64,000 nucleotides of DNA from Nocardia aurea. GTDB taxonomy: Bacteria > Actinomycetota > Actinomycetes > Mycobacteriales > Mycobacteriaceae. The notes beneath the pieces were generated by a model. That model was not told the origin of the DNA. It searched no databases and saw only the letters and a program-made list of their open reading frames with translations. The stretch lies in the NCBI RefSeq assembly GCF_003123685.1, contig NZ_QCYJ01000084.1, positions 62,001-126,000 on the forward strand, in the 5' to 3' direction. Below are positions 8,990-19,138 of this stretch, piece by piece. Made by a program: the position numbers and the translations under genes. Every line of letters begins with the position of its first letter. Position 1 is the first letter of the stretch.

Positions 8990-9028
8990 TATGGCCTCGA
9001 CAGTTCGAGGCTGACTACGTCCCTCGAC
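8978..9028 (+). promoter_or_regulatory. Attenuator-like set of four complementary segments
   Basis: Segment 1 TGTCGAGGC (8978-8986) pairs perfectly with segment 2 GCCTCGACA (8994-9002). Segment 2 also pairs with segment 3 TCGAGGC (9005-9011) across a 4-base loop. Segment 3 pairs with segment 4 CCTCGA (9022-9027), and segments 1 and 4 can pair as well (GTCGAGG with CCTCGAC 9022-9028). These pairings are mutually exclusive, as in amino-acid operon leaders. Segment 1 includes the second Cys codon of the leader. No T-tract follows segment 4, so the output could be Rho access or masking of the ribosome-binding site near 9042. Confidence 0.6.
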
Positions 9029-9055
9029 CGTCGCACAAATCCTGGAGATTCGCTC

Positions 9056-9652
9056 ATGCGTTCTTCCGTCCTTTCCCTCACTTCCGGACGTGATCGCCAT
9101 TCGGCCGTTCCGCCGATCGATCGTGCCGTGGCCTCCGCGTTGCCGACGCGGTTGCGTCCCGCGGATCTGTTGCGCCTGACCGACGAGGGCGCCGAGGACG
9201 TCCTGGCGGGACGTTACGACCACCTGCTGCCCGACCAGGGCATCTGGCCGTCCGAGGAGCGCTGGGCCACCCGGTTGCTCTCCGACGACGAGGTCGATGT
9301 CTGGCTGATCAGTTGGACGCCGGGAAAATCCACCGAATTGCACGACCACGCGGGTTCGCTCGGCGCGCTCACCGTGCTCAGCGGCGCTCTCTCGGAATTC
9401 CGCTGGAATGGCACCGAATTGCGCAGCCGCACGTTGGCCGCGGGTGATCAGGCTTCTTTCCCTATCGGCTGGGTGCACGATGTCATGCGCGCGCCCGCCG
9501 CTGTGGAATCGGCAGGCCCGCTCGAACCCACCCTGAGTGTGCACGCGTATTCGCCGCCGCTCACCGCCATGTCGTACTACGAGGTGACCGGTCACGGCAC
9601 CCTGCGACGTACCTCGACCGTTCTCACCGACCAGCCCGAAGGTGATATGTGA
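9056..9652 (+). CDS. Cysteine dioxygenase family protein
   Basis: The 198-residue cupin matches bacterial cysteine dioxygenases, non-heme iron enzymes that oxidise cysteine to cysteine sulfinate. The first cupin motif reads STELHDHAGSLGALTVLSG, giving two iron-binding histidines and a glycine where ordinary cupins have glutamate, as typical of this family. The third histidine is likely in GWVHDVMR. ATG 9056 follows TGGAGA. It overlaps the downstream rhodanese gene by one base, so the two are one operon behind the Cys-Cys leader. Substrate is inferred from family and leader. Confidence 0.85.
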   Translation: MRSSVLSLTSGRDRHSAVPPIDRAVASALPTRLRPADLLRLTDEGAEDVLAGRYDHLLPDQGIWPSEERWATRLLSDDEVDVWLISWTPGKSTELHDHAGSLGALTVLSGALSEFRWNGTELRSRTLAAGDQASFPIGWVHDVMRAPAAVESAGPLEPTLSVHAYSPPLTAMSYYEVTGHGTLRRTSTVLTDQPEGDM

Positions 9653-10083
9653 TGAGCCGCCTGACCATCGATCAGATGCTCGACAACGCGCGCGCCCGTT
9701 TGAATCGGATCTATGCCTTCGAATTGCCGGAGGCACTCGCCAGGGGAGCGATTCTGGTCGATATCCGGCCGCAGGCCCAGCGTGGCCGTGAGGGCACCCT
9801 GCCGGGCGCGCTCGTCATCGAACGGAATGTGCTGGAGTGGCGGCTCGATCCGACCAGTTCCGCGCGGTTGGCCACGGCCACCGATCACGACGTGGAATGG
9901 ATCGTCCTGTGCTCGGAGGGTTATACCTCCAGCCTGGCGGCGGCGTCGCTGCAAGAACTCGGCCTACACCGGGCGACCGATCTGGTCGGCGGCTACCAGG
10001 CATTGAAGGCGGCCGGACTGCTGACCATCGGAATCCGCGCGTCGCACTTCACCCGCGAGGTCGCTTCACTGGCGTCGCTGTAA
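9652..10083 (+). CDS. Rhodanese-like sulfurtransferase
   Basis: This is a 143-residue single rhodanese domain: VDIRPQAQRGREGTLPGALVIERN, then the active loop CSEGYTS, where the cysteine would carry persulfide, and LVGGYQALKAAGL. It probably moves sulfane sulfur and would act next to cysteine oxidation by the upstream dioxygenase. AAGGTGA at 9639-9645 favours ATG 9652 over GTG 9649. The specific acceptor is unknown. Confidence 0.88.
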   Translation: MSRLTIDQMLDNARARLNRIYAFELPEALARGAILVDIRPQAQRGREGTLPGALVIERNVLEWRLDPTSSARLATATDHDVEWIVLCSEGYTSSLAAASLQELGLHRATDLVGGYQALKAAGLLTIGIRASHFTREVASLASL

Positions 10084-10276
10084 TTCGGCGATCGACTCCC
10101 TCGCCGAGTTTTTCGGCGACGCAATAGGTTTCGGACGGCCCCCGGTTATCGCCGGGTCCGCCGCCGGGTAAAGCCGTGCGCCGAGGCCGGGGGAAATCGG
10201 CATCGGACCGGCATTCGCGCCGCACTGCCCGGGCGGCTCGCAAAACGATTTCCGCTGCCCGCTAGGGTAGTTGGTT

Positions 10277-10357
10277 GTGAGTGAGCGTAGCGAGCGATCC
10301 ATAGGCGCAGCAGCATTGCTCGCGACCCCGCCGAGCGTCAGCGAGGGGCGGTCGTGA
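10277..10357 (+). CDS. Possible leaderless 26-residue micro-ORF ending on the lysS start
   Basis: GTG 10277 lies 8 bases after a TAGGGT -10-like box (10263-10268). The frame [20 protein letters not shown](VSEGRS) stops at TGA 10355-10357, overlapping the lysS GTG (10354) by 4 bases. Its first 22 bases, GTGAGTGAGCG followed by TAGCGAGCGAT, belong to a start-region motif that I recall as recurring before Nocardia and Rhodococcus genes; a shorter version begins ltp2 at 50284. It may be a coupled leader ORF or a repeat element. Confidence 0.35.
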   Translation: MSERSERSIGAAALLATPPSVSEGRS

Positions 10358-11922
10358 GCACCCCGCAACCCCCTTCTGCCGAGCCGACGAAGGCGTCGGC
10401 CGCCGGGGGCAAGTCCGGCCGTCCCGCACCGACCGTCGACGACATTCCCGAGCAGATCCGCATTCGGCGGGACAAGCGGGAACGGTTGCTCGAGTCGGGC
10501 ACCGAGGCCTATCCCGTCGTGGTGCCCCGGACCCATACTCTCGCCGAAATTCGTGCCGCCTATCCCGACCTGGCCGCCGATACCAACACCGGATTACAGG
10601 TCGGCGTCGCCGGTCGCGTGATTTTCCTGCGCAATACGGGAAAGCTCTGTTTCGCGACGCTGCAGGAGGGCGACGGCACCAAGTTGCAGGCGATGATCAG
10701 CCTGAACGGTGTCGGTCCCGACGCGCTCGCGGCCTGGAAGTCCGACGTCGATCTGGGCGATTTCGTATTCGTCCACGGCGAGGTGATCGCGTCGCGGACC
10801 GGTGAATTGAGCGTCATGGCCGATTCCTGGTCCATGTCCGCCAAGGCGCTGCGGCCGTTGCCGGTGGCCCACAAGGAGATGAACGAGGAATCGCGCGTTC
10901 GGCAGCGCTATGTCGATCTGATCGTGCGTCCGGAAGCCAGGGAAATGGCGAGGACCAGGGTCGGCGTGGTGCGCGCGCTTCGTGCCGCGCTGGATCGCCG
11001 CGGTTTTCTCGAGGTCGAGACCCCGATGCTGCAAACCCTGCACGGCGGCGCGGCGGCACGACCCTTCGTCACGCATTCCAATGCCCTCGATATGGACCTC
11101 TACCTTCGAATCGCGCCCGAGTTGTTCCTGAAACGATGCGTGGTCGGCGGCCTGGAGAAGGTCTTCGAGATCAACAGGAACTTCCGCAACGAAGGCGCCG
11201 ACTCCACGCATTCGCCGGAGTTCGCGATGCTCGAAACTTACGAGGCATACGGCACCTATGACGACTCGGCCAGGATGACCCGGGAATTGGTGCAGGAAGT
11301 CGCGCAGGAAGCGTTCGGCACCCAGGTGGTCATGCTCGCCGACGGCACCGAATATGATCTGCGCGGCGAGTGGGCGACGGTCGAGATGTACCCGTCGCTG
11401 TCGGATGCGCTGGGCGTAGCCGTCACCCCGGAAACGTCGGTCGCGGAATTGCTTGCGCTCGCCGATCGGGTCGGCCTGGAAATTCCCGCGGGTAAGGGCT
11501 ACGGGCACGGCAAACTCGTCGAGGAACTCTGGGAGCATCAGTACGGCGACAAGTTGTATGCGCCGACTTTCGTTCGTGACTTCCCGGTGGAGACTTCTCC
11601 GCTCACCAGACAGCATCGGAGCAAGCCCGGAGTTACCGAGAAGTGGGATCTCTATGTTCGCGGCTTCGAGTTGGCAACGGGCTATTCGGAGTTGGTAGAT
11701 CCGGTGATCCAGCGCGAACGCTTCGTGGATCAGGCACGGCTTGCCGCCGCCGGTGACGACGAGGCTATGGTGTTGGACGAAGACTTCCTCGCCGCGATGG
11801 AGCACGGCATGCCGCCGACAACCGGAACGGGTATGGGAATCGATCGGTTGTTGATGGCGCTGACAGGTTTGGGAATCCGAGAAACGATACTGTTCCCAAT
11901 TGTGCGTCCGGTCACTCGCTGA
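10354..11922 (+). CDS. lysS: Lysine--tRNA ligase (class II)
   Basis: LysRS charges tRNA-Lys. The 522-residue protein has an N-terminal OB-fold anticodon-binding domain (about 80-190, [20 protein letters not shown]) and a class II catalytic core. Motif 2 is [18 protein letters not shown] and motif 3 is [19 protein letters not shown] 30-residue Pro/Ala/Lys-rich N-terminus precedes [19 protein letters not shown] 10354 is the only start consistent with the upstream stop in frame. Downstream comes lsr2, as in Rv3598c-Rv3597c. Confidence 0.96.
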   Translation: MSTPQPPSAEPTKASAAGGKSGRPAPTVDDIPEQIRIRRDKRERLLESGTEAYPVVVPRTHTLAEIRAAYPDLAADTNTGLQVGVAGRVIFLRNTGKLCFATLQEGDGTKLQAMISLNGVGPDALAAWKSDVDLGDFVFVHGEVIASRTGELSVMADSWSMSAKALRPLPVAHKEMNEESRVRQRYVDLIVRPEAREMARTRVGVVRALRAALDRRGFLEVETPMLQTLHGGAAARPFVTHSNALDMDLYLRIAPELFLKRCVVGGLEKVFEINRNFRNEGADSTHSPEFAMLETYEAYGTYDDSARMTRELVQEVAQEAFGTQVVMLADGTEYDLRGEWATVEMYPSLSDALGVAVTPETSVAELLALADRVGLEIPAGKGYGHGKLVEELWEHQYGDKLYAPTFVRDFPVETSPLTRQHRSKPGVTEKWDLYVRGFELATGYSELVDPVIQRERFVDQARLAAAGDDEAMVLDEDFLAAMEHGMPPTTGTGMGIDRLLMALTGLGIRETILFPIVRPVTR

Positions 11923-12037
11923 GCACTGGATTGCATAGCCGAAGTCTCGTCTTGGAATTTTTAGAATTCGAGGTATTCTTGCCTCGGGTAATCGGCCTAG
12001 TATGCGGGTCGCACGATTTCGAGAGGACGTTCATCTC

Positions 12038-12397
12038 ATGGCAAAGAAGGTCACCGTTAGCCTGATCGACGATGTCGACGGTGAGTCCATCGCGGACGAG
12101 ACCATCGAGTTCGCGATCGACGGTGTTTCGTACGAGATCGACCTGTCGTCGGCCAATGCTTCGAAGCTTCGTGACGAGCTGGAGCAGTGGGTTTCCAGCG
12201 CACGCCGGGTCAGTGGTCGTCGGCGCGTCAAAGCCGCCGCCGGTGCCGCGGCGAGTCCGAAGAGCCGGGTCTCGATCGACCGGGAACAAAGTGCCGCAAT
12301 TCGCGAGTGGGCTCGCCGGAATGGGCACAAGGTATCCGCGCGGGGTCGTATCTCCGCCGACATCACCGACGCTTACAACAAGGCTGCGAAGAGCTGA
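12038..12397 (+). CDS. lsr2: Nucleoid-associated silencer Lsr2
   Basis: Lsr2 is the actinobacterial H-NS-like protein that bridges AT-rich DNA and silences acquired genes. The 119-residue chain has the N-terminal oligomerisation domain ([14 protein letters not shown] to about residue 60), a basic linker and the C-terminal DNA-binding domain with the AT-hook-like RGR ([12 protein letters not shown]). ATG 12038 is supported by GAGAGG at 12021-12026, although spacing is long. The region just upstream (about 11940-12003) is clearly AT-richer than its surroundings, which would suit autoregulation. Confidence 0.96.
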   Translation: MAKKVTVSLIDDVDGESIADETIEFAIDGVSYEIDLSSANASKLRDELEQWVSSARRVSGRRRVKAAAGAAASPKSRVSIDREQSAAIREWARRNGHKVSARGRISADITDAYNKAAKS

Positions 12398-12409
12398 AAT
12401 CGAATTCGG

Positions 12410-12451
12410 GCTGCCGCCCCGGGCGAAATCGTGCGACGCCGGGGTGGCAGC
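12410..12451 (+). terminator. Hairpin terminator after lsr2
   Basis: GCTGCCGCCCCGG (12410-12422) pairs with CCGGGGTGGCAGC (12439-12451) with one mismatch, giving a strong 13-bp GC stem followed by TTCGTTT. It lies 12 bases after the lsr2 stop. Confidence 0.75.
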
Positions 12452-12654
12452 TTCGTTTGTGATACTGCCCCGGTATGACCGGTATCGGTCGCGGTAGGCG
12501 GTTCCGACATCGTTGCGCCATAGTGGGAGGGTCGGGTAATCGAGGTGCTCGGTCGACGACGCGACGCGATCTTGCTCGGATCACCCCGGCGCGGGACCAT
12601 GGAAGCCGTGCGAAGGATGTCACTGGCGGTATGGAGAGATGAGGTATCGGCGCA

Positions 12655-13278
12655 GTGACAGGATTCATCGGATCATTGTTGCGATTCACCGATGACGCCG
12701 GCCGTCAGCAGGAGATCATGCTGACCCCCGACCGGCAGCGGATCACCATCGGACGTTCCCCCCAGGCCGATCTGACCCTGAGCTGGGATGCCGAGGTCTC
12801 CCGCCTGCACGCGGCGGTCGAGTACATCGGCGCGCACTGGACCATCGTCGACGACGGTCTGTCCCGCAACGGAACGTTCGTCAACGGTGAGCGGCTGGTC
12901 GGCAGACACCGGCTGATGGCGGGCGATCGCATCCGGGTCGGCACCTCGCTGGTGTCGTTCCACGATTTCGGCAGCGTGGCCGAGGACGCCACGCGCACCG
13001 CCACCGGTTCCATCCCCACGCTGCGCTCACTGACCGAAACCCAGCGGTCGGTTCTGATCGCGCTGTGCAGGCCGTACAAGAACGGCGCCAGTTTCGCGAC
13101 ACCCGCGTCCAATCAGGCGATCGCCGAGGAATTGTTCCTCAGCGTCGACGCCATCAAGACACATCTGCGCGCGCTGTTCGCCAAGTTCGGCGTGGAGAGT
13201 TTGCCGCAGAATCAGAAACGCGTGCGGCTGGCCTTTCTCGCCATGCAGAGCGGCATCATCTCCGACCGGGATCTGTGA
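12655..13278 (+). CDS. FHA domain protein with C-terminal LuxR-like helix-turn-helix
   Basis: The 207-residue protein has a complete N-terminal FHA phosphothreonine-binding domain (about 25-100; TIGRSPQADL, SRLHAAVEY, SRNGTFVNG). It is followed by a C-terminal segment (about 122-200) resembling a LuxR-type HTH: LTETQRSVLIALCRP, NQAIAEELFLSVDAIKTHLRALFAKFGV. It could couple Ser/Thr-kinase signalling to transcription, but no target is visible. No kinase gene is adjacent. GTG 12655 is the start; the domain assignment of the second half is less certain than that of the FHA part. Confidence 0.8.
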   Translation: MTGFIGSLLRFTDDAGRQQEIMLTPDRQRITIGRSPQADLTLSWDAEVSRLHAAVEYIGAHWTIVDDGLSRNGTFVNGERLVGRHRLMAGDRIRVGTSLVSFHDFGSVAEDATRTATGSIPTLRSLTETQRSVLIALCRPYKNGASFATPASNQAIAEELFLSVDAIKTHLRALFAKFGVESLPQNQKRVRLAFLAMQSGIISDRDL

Positions 13279-13421
13279 TCGGCGCCCCTTCCAGGGCGGT
13301 AGACGATCGAACAGGTAGCCGAGATTCTCGGCCATGGAGGAGCCCGCCCGGAAACGGTTGACTCGGATGTATCGAGCCCGACCGTGATCGGGAGGGGTTT
13401 TCCGAGGCAGGAGAAAAGAAT

Positions 13422-14042
13422 ATGTTCGCGCTCCGAATCGCCGCCCTGGTGGCGGCCACACTCGCGACGGGACTGATCGCGGGGGTTTTCTACGCCTACG
13501 CCATGTCGGTGATGCCCGCGCTCGGCCGCGGCGACGATCGCACGATCATCGACGTGATGCAGAAGATCAACGTGGTGATCATCAATCCGTGGTTCCTCGT
13601 CGGATTCGTCGGCACACTCGTGTTCGGTGTCGCCGCGGCGGCACTGCATCTCGGCGCCGATCACCGCGCGACCTTGGTCTGGATCGGGATCGCGTTGGCG
13701 CTCAATGTGATCGCCTTCGCTGTGACCGGCACCCTCAATGTGCCCTTGAACGATCAACTCGCCTCGGCCGGTGACGTCGCCGCGCTCGCGGACCCGGCCG
13801 CGGTCCGCGCCGATTTCGAATCCGCCTGGGTCCGTTGGAATATCGTCAGGGCGGTGCTGCACACCGCGGCGTTCCTGGTGCTGTGCGGCGCGTTGTTCGT
13901 CGCGGGGGTGCAGCACGGCGGCGCGAAGGCGTCAGCGGCTCCGGGGGCGACCGTAACCTCGGAGGCTTCGTCGGCGTCCGGTACCGGACACCCCGTCCCG
14001 TACACGAGCGGGCAGGGTGCGGGAGCGCGCGTCCTCGGTTGA
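13422..14042 (+). CDS. DUF1772 (anthrone oxygenase-like) membrane protein
   Basis: The 206-residue protein has four hydrophobic segments (residues about 5-27, 50-75, 84-105 and 145-165). The family-typical TGTLNVPLNDQL follows the third, and a basic/Ser/Gly-rich tail ends the protein. DUF1772 proteins include fungal anthrone oxygenases, but most bacterial members are uncharacterised, so no reaction can be claimed. ATG 13422 follows AGGAGA. It stands alone between two terminator-like regions. Confidence 0.82.
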   Translation: MFALRIAALVAATLATGLIAGVFYAYAMSVMPALGRGDDRTIIDVMQKINVVIINPWFLVGFVGTLVFGVAAAALHLGADHRATLVWIGIALALNVIAFAVTGTLNVPLNDQLASAGDVAALADPAAVRADFESAWVRWNIVRAVLHTAAFLVLCGALFVAGVQHGGAKASAAPGATVTSEASSASGTGHPVPYTSGQGAGARVLG

Positions 14043-14061
14043 TTACCCTGGAGGGACGTAA

Positions 14062-14138
14062 CGCGGGTCTCGCGACCCGCGGGACGGCCGATCCGGCGCG
14101 TTCGTCGCCCGCCACACCGATTCCACGGTGTGGCGGGC
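14062..14138 (+). terminator. Two hairpins after the DUF1772 gene
   Basis: An 8-bp stem CGCGGGTC/GACCCGCG (14062-14069, 14074-14081) is followed by a perfect 13-bp stem GCCCGCCACACCG/CGGTGTGGCGGGC (14107-14119, 14126-14138). The second is the better terminator candidate, though it lacks a T-tract. Confidence 0.65.
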
Positions 14139-14434
14139 GCCGCGGTTATGAAGGATGATGCGGAGAAGCGGCCGATGCGGGTCGGGAGTCCGTTGTTCGC
14201 TGTAGGCAAAACCTGCACGGAAACGAATCCCGCGTCGCTCACGTTGTGAGTGAATGACGGTGCTGTCACCGGCCCCCAATAGGGTGGACCGGCGGCGGCT
14301 CGAACCCCTGCCAACTAGAGTGGAGGCGGGGACCGCAACCCCCGGGCTTCATGGCAGGCTGACGACCACAGGTTGGACAACAGCACTGAAGCGTCGGACG
14401 CCAGTGAAGGCTTGAGCAGGAGAGTGAGGGAGCG
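14139..14434 (+). promoter_or_regulatory. clpC1 upstream region
   Basis: About 300 bases without a gene. It holds -10-like TAGGGT (14280-14285) and TAGAGT (14316-14321), an inverted repeat CTCAC-GTT-GTGAG (14238-14250), and a segment TTCGCTGTAGGCAAA (14196-14210) that loosely resembles the ClgR operator core (CGC-N5-GCG with one mismatch). ClgR controls clp genes in other actinobacteria, but the match here is weak. I cannot choose the real promoter. Confidence 0.35.
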
Positions 14435-16993
<2,559 letters not shown>

Positions 16994-17005
16994 TCGACCG
17001 CGAAA

Positions 17006-17039
17006 AGGCCCACCCACGGTTCACGCCGTGGGTGGGCCT
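17006..17039. terminator. Bidirectional intrinsic terminator after clpC1
   Basis: A perfect 14-bp stem (17006-17019 with 17026-17039, core GGCCCACCCACGG) and 6-base loop is preceded by AAAA and followed by ATTTCG. It separates the convergent clpC1 and DUF1877 genes and can serve both strands. Confidence 0.88.
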
Positions 17040-17065
17040 ATTTCGTGTGCCGCTGTTCCGGGCTC

Positions 17066-17524
17066 TCAGCCCCACACCATGAGCGCCGCCTGCCCCTCGG
17101 CCGCGGTGTCGATGAAGAAATGCCGCAATCGGCGGTAGTTGTCGAGCAGGTAGTCCAGCGCCCATTCGGTGGCCCAGATATTCGGGTAGACGTCCGCGTC
17201 TTCCATCCGCTGCGGGTCGTACCGGTCGAGCAGGTCGGAGAACGGCACATCCCGCATGGCTACGGCCGCGCGTTCCACATCGGCCGTACTCCACCCGGAC
17301 ATGGTGCCCTCGTCACCGATCGTGCGACCGTCTTCGAGCAGATCGACACCGAGTCCGGCCGTGCGCATGAGATAGCGGATCCCGTCCCATGATTTGTCGA
17401 GATCGACCCGGGCGTATCCGGCTCTCGGCCCGGTCGCGATGAGTTCGGTCACCGCGTCGGCATCTGTGAGCACGCTCGCCAACTCCTCGGTGGTGATCGC
17501 CGCGAAGCTCATGATCATGCCCAT
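17066..17524 (-). CDS. DUF1877 family protein
   Basis: This 152-residue soluble protein begins MGMIMSFAAITTEELA, the usual opening of DUF1877 (YfbM-like) proteins. It contains LDKSWDGIRYLMRTAG and ends with YDPQRMEDADVYPNIW, YLLDNYRRLRHFF and GQAALMVWG. The family has no established biochemical function. I chose the ATG at 17524 from this conserved opening; a longer in-frame extension upstream lacks conservation and a ribosome-binding site. It is monocistronic and convergent with clpC1. Confidence 0.85.
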   Translation of the reverse strand: MGMIMSFAAITTEELASVLTDADAVTELIATGPRAGYARVDLDKSWDGIRYLMRTAGLGVDLLEDGRTIGDEGTMSGWSTADVERAAVAMRDVPFSDLLDRYDPQRMEDADVYPNIWATEWALDYLLDNYRRLRHFFIDTAAEGQAALMVWG

Positions 17525-17723
17525 ATTCGACCCCCGGTCGTTCTTTCGGTCAAAGTGCCGCGACGGTATCAGCGTGCGCCGACAGCGCGCGACCGCGCAT
17601 CCCGCCACGCTTCTACTACCCGATCGCAATCCAGGTCGAGCGTCGTTACTCGTCGGGCCGCTCGGCGGGTACGGCGGCGTACCGTGGACAGCGTTCGAGA
17701 TATTCACTACCAGGGGGAGTGAG

Positions 17724-18378
17724 ATGACGAATGCCGAACTGACTTTGCTGGCCGTATTGCTCGATCGTTCCGGTTCCATGCAATCGATCAAGGCCGATAC
17801 CGACGGCGGTTTCGACGCCTATATCGAAGAACAGCGCGCGTTGCCGGGAAGCACCAGGGTGACGCTGGCGCAATTCGATACCGAGTACGAAATGCGTGTA
17901 CGCCGATCTGCCGATCGAGCGGGTGCCCGCGCTGGATCTGCGTCCGCGCGGCGGCACGGCGCTCTACGACGCGGTCGGGAAACTGGTCACCGAGGTCGGC
18001 GAGAGCCTCGCCGCACAACCGAAGCGCGAGCGTCCGGGCACGGTGATCGTGGTCGTCCTCACCGACGGTCACGAGAATTCCAGTAGGGAATGGACGCACG
18101 AGGCGGTGCGGGCATTGATCACCCGGCAGCAGGAGGTCTATTCCTGGGATTTCCTGTTCCTCGGCGCGAATATGGACGCGGTGCGGATCGGTTCGCAGAT
18201 GGGTTTCGACCCGCGCCGATCCATCACCTACACCGCGGCCCCCGCCGGTGTCGCCGGCGCTTTCCGGGCGGGCGCGGCCTATTCGGCGCGTCGCCGTACG
18301 GCGCCCGCGGCGGCCTGGGACGGCGGTTTCTCCGACGAGGAGCGCGCGGCGGCGCAGCCGGGGCAGGAACAGGTATAG
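17724..18378 (+). pseudogene. von Willebrand factor A domain protein, frameshifted
   Basis: ATG 17724 after GGGGGAG starts a VWA protein with MIDAS motif DRSGSMQ. At 17891-17898 the frame breaks: reading on gives basic nonsense, whereas the protein continues in another frame from GTG 17896 (VYADLPIERVPALDLRPRGGTALYDAVG, then LTDGHEN). One extra base near C17895 explains it. Corrected, the product is about 217 residues and has all metal-site segments (DxSxS, the Thr of GGT, the Asp of LTDG), ending in a variable tail. It is either a real frameshift or an assembly error. Function would be metal-dependent protein binding. Confidence 0.8.
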
Positions 18379-18453
18379 ATCGGCCGGATGCGCGCCGCTA
18401 CCGTTCGCCGGGGGCACGCACATCTACGCCGTGATGATCGCCGCGCCGGGCCG

Positions 18454-19116
18454 CTATTGCCAGCCTGGGCGGACGAGTCCCGACTCGTACGCGAGCACCA
18501 CCAGTTGGGTGCGGTCGCGCGCGCCGAGCTTCGTGAGAATCCGACTGACGTGCGTGCGCGCGGTGGCCGGGCTCAGGAACAGTCGCGCACCGATCTCGGC
18601 ATTGGTCAGCCCCTCGGCGACCAGCGTCATCACTTCGCGTTCGCGATCGGTGAGTTCGGTCAGCACCGTATCCGGCGGAGGTTTGGCCCGCGCCGAGAAT
18701 TCGGCGATCAGACGGCGGGTGACACCGGGCGACAGCAGGGCCTCGCCCTCGGCGACGACCCGGACCGCGCGCAGCAGATCCGCGGGTTCGGTGTGTTTGA
18801 CCAGGAAACCCGTCGCTCCGCAGCGCATCGCCTCGAAAACGTATTCGTCGAGTTCGAAGGTGGTCAGCACGACCACCCGCACCTCGGACAGCCGGGTGTC
18901 CTCGGCGATCATCTTCGTCGCGGCCAGGCCGTCCAGGATCGGCATCCGGATATCCATCAGCACCACGTCGGGGGCGAGGCTGCGCGTCATCCGGACGGCC
19001 TGCTCGCCGTTGTCCGCCTCGCCGACGACCTCGATATCGTCCTGGGCGTCGAGCAGCGCGACGAATCCGCCGCGCACCAGCGCCTGGTCGTCGGCGACGA
19101 GCACCCGGATGCTCAC
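18454..19116 (-). CDS. NarL/LuxR-family response regulator
   Basis: The 220-residue regulator has a receiver domain (IRVLVADDQALVRGGFVALL; phosphoacceptor Asp55 in VVLMDIRMP; the conserved Lys in FLVKHTEP) and a C-terminal LuxR HTH (LTDREREVMTLVAEGLTNAEIG, ATARTHVSRILTKLGARDR). It follows the histidine kinase gene by 22 bases and is surely its partner. GTG 19116 fits the family's usual N-terminus; GTG 19125 is an alternative. The signal and regulon cannot be told from the sequence. Confidence 0.93.
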   Translation of the reverse strand: MSIRVLVADDQALVRGGFVALLDAQDDIEVVGEADNGEQAVRMTRSLAPDVVLMDIRMPILDGLAATKMIAEDTRLSEVRVVVLTTFELDEYVFEAMRCGATGFLVKHTEPADLLRAVRVVAEGEALLSPGVTRRLIAEFSARAKPPPDTVLTELTDREREVMTLVAEGLTNAEIGARLFLSPATARTHVSRILTKLGARDRTQLVVLAYESGLVRPGWQ

Positions 19117-19138
19117 CGCGGTCACCGTCCGGTGCCCA

